Source: Rickettsiales bacterium (GTDB lineage: Bacteria > Pseudomonadota > Alphaproteobacteria > Rs-D84). Taken from it: a DNA stretch of 8,200 bases. Position 1 is the first letter of the stretch, and each line of letters begins with the position of its first letter. The position numbers and the translations under genes were made by a program. Positions 5,599 to 8,200 of this stretch are shown piece after piece. Location: NCBI GenBank assembly GCA_031267375.1, contig JAIRZE010000025.1, positions 1-8,200 of the forward strand, in the 5' to 3' direction. The notes under the pieces were generated by a model that saw nothing but the letters and a program-made list of their open reading frames with translations, was not told the DNA's origin and ran no database searches.

Positions 5599-6987
5599 AT
5601 GCTTAAAATCACAATCGCGGGACGGCCGAATACCGGAAAATCTACGCTGTTCAATCAACTGACCGGAACGCGCGACGCGCTGGTGCACGATCGTCCGGGG
5701 GTGACCCGCGACGCGGTGTCCGGAAAAATGAAAGACATCGCAGCAGAGCTGACAGATACTGCGGGCCTGGAAAACGCAAAATCCGGAATCGGAAAGCTGG
5801 CAACGGATATGTCGCTGCGCGCGATTGCCGCAAGCGACGCCATACTGTTCGTAGTAGACGGACGCGCCGGAATAACAAATGATGATATTGAATGGGCAAA
5901 AATAATAAGGACAAAAGGACAAAAGGACAAAAGGACAAAACCGGTTTTACTATTGGTTAACAAAGCTGAATCAGCGAAGCGGTTAAGCGATATTCACGAT
6001 TTTTACAAACTGGGATTCGGAGAGCCGGCCTTGATCTCTGCCGAGCATAAGACCGGATTGGAAGCGATTTATGAATTTATAGATGGGCAGATGGACAAAA
6101 GGGCAAAAGGACAAAATGCTGCGGATACAGATAACGAATGTCCATCTGACCATTTGCCCATTTGTCCTTCGGCAACGCTCCGCGTAGCGGTAATGGGTCA
6201 GCCGAATGTCGGAAAGTCCACTTTTATAAATACTGTTTTGGGTGAAACCCGCGTTATTGTAAAGGACGAGCCTGGAATCACCCGCGACACAATAAAAATC
6301 CCGGCTCATTATTACGGCCGCGATCTGGTCATAATGGATACCGCCGGCTTGCGCCGCAAGGCTGGAATCACAGACGATGTGGAAACCCTATCCGCGTTGA
6401 AATCTTTGGATGCGATTGAAAAAACGGATATGGTGATTCTGGTTGTTGATTCCACCCGCGATATAGAAAATCAAGCCCTGGGCATTGCCGGCCGCGTTTA
6501 TGACGCCGGAAAAATCCTGTGCGTGGCCTTGAACAAATGGGACTTGGTGGATCCGGATTTGCGCGAAGAAAAATTGCTGAAATTAAAAAAACAGTTTGCG
6601 AATTCATTTCATCAGATTATAAAGCCTTTGATTTTGCCAATATCCGCGGAAAAGGGGACCGGCGTTAAAAATCTGTTCAAGCGGATTTATGAATTGTGGG
6701 ATATATCGCAGTCGCGCGCGCCGACAAGCCTTATCAACCGCACGATTGAGAAATTGGTGGAAGCGCGCCAGCCGCCTATGTCGCGGTTAAAGCGTCCTAT
6801 GCGGATAAAGTTTGCGACTCAGATTGCAGAGCATCCGATTCGCATTCGCATAAATGTGGGCGGTGCGTCGGATATTCCGGAAAGCTATACGCGTTATTTG
6901 CGGCGCGGCCTGGCCAAGGCTTTGAACTGGGAGCAACTGCCGATTTTTGTGGAATACACGAAAACAGAGAACCCATTTGAGAATTAG
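5599..6987 (+). CDS. der: Ribosome assembly GTPase Der (EngA)
   Basis: 462 residues, a normal length. Der has two tandem GTPase domains and a KH-like C-terminal domain and acts in maturation of the 50S subunit. First domain: G1 GRPNTGKS (8-15), RPGVTRD, DTAG (53-56) and NKAE (121-124) in place of canonical NKxD. Second domain: GQPNVGKS (200-207), DEPGITRD, DTAG (247-250), NKWD (312-315) and a SAEKGTG G5 loop. The C-terminal 'RIRINVGGASDIPESYTRYLRRGLAKALNW...' is the KH-like domain. The ATG at 5599 has only a weak GGAA upstream. Two stretches look foreign: RTKGQKDKRTK (104-114), just before the NKAE strand, and residues 162-191 in the linker between the GTPase domains. Both are encoded by GGACAAAA-type DNA repeats and keep the frame. 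The stop TAG lies in the repeat at 6982-7004. Confidence 0.95.
   Translation: MLKITIAGRPNTGKSTLFNQLTGTRDALVHDRPGVTRDAVSGKMKDIAAELTDTAGLENAKSGIGKLATDMSLRAIAASDAILFVVDGRAGITNDDIEWAKIIRTKGQKDKRTKPVLLLVNKAESAKRLSDIHDFYKLGFGEPALISAEHKTGLEAIYEFIDGQMDKRAKGQNAADTDNECPSDHLPICPSATLRVAVMGQPNVGKSTFINTVLGETRVIVKDEPGITRDTIKIPAHYYGRDLVIMDTAGLRRKAGITDDVETLSALKSLDAIEKTDMVILVVDSTRDIENQALGIAGRVYDAGKILCVALNKWDLVDPDLREEKLLKLKKQFANSFHQIIKPLILPISAEKGTGVKNLFKRIYELWDISQSRAPTSLINRTIEKLVEARQPPMSRLKRPMRIKFATQIAEHPIRIRINVGGASDIPESYTRYLRRGLAKALNWEQLPIFVEYTKTENPFEN
5909..5940. repeat. Four exact 8-base repeats GGACAAAA inside der
   Basis: Four identical GGACAAAA units stand in tandem at 5909, 5917, 5925 and 5933. With the preceding A they encode RTKGQKDKRTK, residues 104-114 of Der. 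They resemble the heptamer GGACAAA with one extra A. Identical copies suggest recent expansion or active slippage. Confidence 0.9.
6085..6169. repeat. Inverted pair of 7/8-base repeat arms in the Der linker
   Basis: The left arm (6085-6116) holds GGCAGAT, GGACAAAA, GGGCAAAA and GGACAAAA. The right arm (6139-6169) is of the reverse type, with TGTCCAT, CTGACCAT, TTGCCCAT and TTGTCC. GGGCAGATGGACA (6085-6097) pairs with TGTCCATCTGACC (6139-6151) with one mismatch across a 41-base loop. The whole unit is read in frame as residues 162-191 of Der, so a complete palindromic element appears to sit inside an essential gene. Confidence 0.8.
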
Positions 6988-7004
6988 CAATTAATTGATA
7001 ATTT
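6982..7004. repeat. Left AT-rich heptad arm, carries the der stop codon
   Basis: AATTAGCAATTAATTG (6982-6997) is an exact 16-base inverted repeat of 7241-7256. The overlapping TAATTGATAATTT (6992-7004) is also a 13-base direct repeat of 7266-7278. The der stop TAG (6985-6987) lies within it. Confidence 0.75.
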
Positions 7005-7156
7005 ATTTTTCTTATGATAAAAAAACACGATGCACATCCCCACTATTCCAGTAGTTCCTTGCACCGAATTGTTTTTATAATAACCGAATTATCCAAATAA
7101 GTCAAAATATTATATTGTTTTTATTAGTGTTTACGGATGTAGTTATTGTTCTTTTT
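7005..7156. other. AT-rich intergenic stretch, nothing recognised
   Basis: Part of the gap of about 280 bases between der and the coupling-protein gene. I see no open frame with a ribosome-binding site, no tRNA fold and no clear promoter here; the rest of the gap is made of repeats described separately. Confidence 0.5.
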
Positions 7157-7217
7157 TGACAAGCCTTTGGCTTGTCATTCCCGCCTGCGCGGGAATGACA
7201 AAACTACTTCGTAGTTT
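7157..7217. repeat. REP-like hairpin cluster, copy 2
   Basis: Three hairpins in a row: TGACAAGCC-TTT-GGCTTGTCA (7157-7177), then TTGTCATTCCCGC-CTGC-GCGGGAATGACAA (7172-7201, a perfect 13-base stem containing ATTCCC-N8-GGGAAT), then AAACTAC-TTC-GTAGTTT (7201-7217). The order and flanks match the element at 427-547, including the T tract before TGACAAG and the TAC/GTA hairpin after it, but the AT-rich centre and second REP hairpin are absent. Confidence 0.8.
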
Positions 7218-7239
7218 AATTAGATACTTGTTATATAGT

Positions 7240-7278
7240 GCAATTAATTGCTAATTGCGCATTGCTAATTGATAATTT
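7240..7278. repeat. Right AT-rich heptad arm, carries the coupling-protein stop
   Basis: Units ATTGCTA (7247), ATTGCGC (7254), ATTGCTA (7261) and ATTGATA (7268) follow at exactly 7-base spacing after GCAATTA (7240). The TAG stop of the minus-strand coupling-protein gene (7265-7267) lies inside, as do its last codons (EIIN). It is inverted relative to 6982-6997. Confidence 0.8.
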
Positions 7279-8200
7279 CCCGCGTCTCTTTCTTTATCGG
7301 GTCAAAGTACCGCGGGCGGCCGGGATAACCCATCGCGCGATGATGCGCCGGTATCAAAAATTCCGGCAAAGGACTCGCTTTTCCCATCATAACTTTCGTA
7401 TGCAGTTTTTTCTGAATTTCCGTTTTATTCAGATACCAGCGCTCTTGGCTGGCCTCTATTGGCCTGTTGTAAAAACCCTGGAACAAGACAATCAATTTGT
7501 CTTCCGGCAGCTTTAATATATCCATAGGAGTATAAAGCTCTGACTCTTCCGTTGATTCCGAAACCTTGCCTTTGTCGTCCTTTTTCTCTTTTATCTGCAT
7601 TTTCTTGCCGATCATATTGCTGAAATTCTGCGCGTCTTCCATACTGTTCTGGCGCAGTATTATCTTTACCGCCGTCGTTGAAATAATCGTCTGCGCCGCG
7701 TCCGGACCGTATTTTTCCCGTATCTGCGCAATATCCTGTCCAATAAACAGATAAGAAATCCGCTGTCCGCGCCCGACATCGGGCCCTTGGATAACAGCCT
7801 GCAATTTTTGCATTTTCGGAAATTCGTCCAACACAAACAGCACATCGCACGGCCCCATTTTCCCACCCGCCGTTTCCATATTCGGCGTATTGACCAACAA
7901 ATAAGAGCTCATAAGTTCAATAAATATTCCGGTTATCGGATTCAATGCCTGGGCGTCTACCATATTGATGGACAAGTATACCGTGACAGGCTTTACTTTT
8001 CCGTCCCTGGGGTCAATCATTCCGCGCAGATCGCTGAAATGAAAATCGCTGTGGCTGGTCCTGTTGCGCACCGCCGCGTTCCGGAATATCCCCAGGCCTG
8101 ACATAACGGTTGATATGATAGATCCGCGTTCCTTGTCCGGCGTATTCGCAAGCTGCGTCAATTCCAAAATAGCGCGGTGGGCGTATGCGTAGGTCAAAGC
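7265..8200 (-). CDS. Type IV secretion coupling protein, VirD4/TraD/TraG type (5' end outside window)
   Basis: The last 311 or so residues are visible and the frame runs off the right edge. Coupling proteins are hexameric inner-membrane ATPases that feed DNA or effector substrates into a type IV secretion channel. The Walker B segment VLFVLDEFPKMQKLQAV (about 7795-7845) matches the family's 'LLLLDEFp.lGkl'. It is followed by GRGQRISYLFIGQDIAQIREKYG, the conserved Gln-containing motif region of VirD4/TraG, and TTAVKIILRQNSMEDAQNFSNMIGKK. Walker A would lie off the window. A Lys/Glu-rich segment (KEKKDDKGKVSESTEESE) sits near the end. No other secretion or mobility gene is in the window, so I cannot say whether it serves conjugation or effector export. 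Confidence 0.85.
   Translation of the reverse strand, partial: ALTYAYAHRAILELTQLANTPDKERGSIISTVMSGLGIFRNAAVRNRTSHSDFHFSDLRGMIDPRDGKVKPVTVYLSINMVDAQALNPITGIFIELMSSYLLVNTPNMETAGGKMGPCDVLFVLDEFPKMQKLQAVIQGPDVGRGQRISYLFIGQDIAQIREKYGPDAAQTIISTTAVKIILRQNSMEDAQNFSNMIGKKMQIKEKKDDKGKVSESTEESELYTPMDILKLPEDKLIVLFQGFYNRPIEASQERWYLNKTEIQKKLHTKVMMGKASPLPEFLIPAHHRAMGYPGRPRYFDPIKKETREIIN

Noticed and set aside
7005..7156. Possible small RNA or tRNA gene between der and the coupling-protein gene
   Set aside because: No cloverleaf, no clear promoter-terminator pair and no stable fold beyond the repeats could be identified by eye.

Overview
The window looks like an alphaproteobacterial chromosome of moderate GC content. 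The clearest taxonomic marker is the RpoH protein: its RpoH box and region 4.2 read like alphaproteobacterial sigma-32. Der, LpoB and the YfgM/BamB pair fit the same group. I cannot name a genus; an uncultured, possibly host-associated lineage is only a guess.

Layout: (1) 1-419 (+) is the C-terminal part of a protein resembling the COG3014 lipoproteins, followed by (2) lpoB at 584-1189 (+), a lipoprotein activator of peptidoglycan synthase. (3) Converging on these from the minus strand are a yfgM-like gene (2151-2801) and a shortened bamB-like lipoprotein gene (1354-2124). (4) Divergent from yfgM is rpoH (2855-3796), followed after 7 bases by a porin-like outer-membrane beta-barrel gene (3804-4850). 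(5) A Yip1-family membrane protein gene (4934-5530, -) converges on the porin and diverges from der (5599-6987, +). (6) A conjugative coupling protein of the VirD4/TraD/TraG type enters from the right edge (7265-8200, -). Apart from that last gene, the theme is envelope biogenesis and stress (LpoB, BamB, YfgM, porin, RpoH) plus ribosome assembly (Der). In gammaproteobacteria yfgM-bamB-der is one operon; here der is about 3 kb away on the opposite strand.

The most unusual content is not a gene. The window is full of short, degenerate tandem repeats with a period of 7 bases (8 in der), mostly arranged as inverted pairs of arms. A purine-rich family (GGCAAAA, GGCAGAA, GGACAAA, GGACAAT; reverse complement TTTTGCC) lies inside or at the edge of five coding sequences. 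It encodes the hydrophobic core of the signal peptides of the BamB-like lipoprotein and the porin, the last 11 residues of RpoH, part of the tail of the first gene, and two insertions in Der. Because 7 and 8 are not multiples of 3, a repeat of such a unit encodes the same cyclic peptide in every frame and is stop-free on both strands: hydrophobic (FCLLPFA) on one, basic and hydrophilic (GKRQKAK) on the other. Two other heptad families, which contain TAG or TAA, lie only at the 3' ends of converging genes, where they form long inverted repeats and carry stop codons of those genes.

A second layer consists of GC-rich REP-like hairpins (ATTCCC-N8-GGGAAT) at 427-531 and 7157-7217, and a run of small hairpins at 1215-1346. 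I see no tRNA, rRNA, CRISPR array, transposase or riboswitch.
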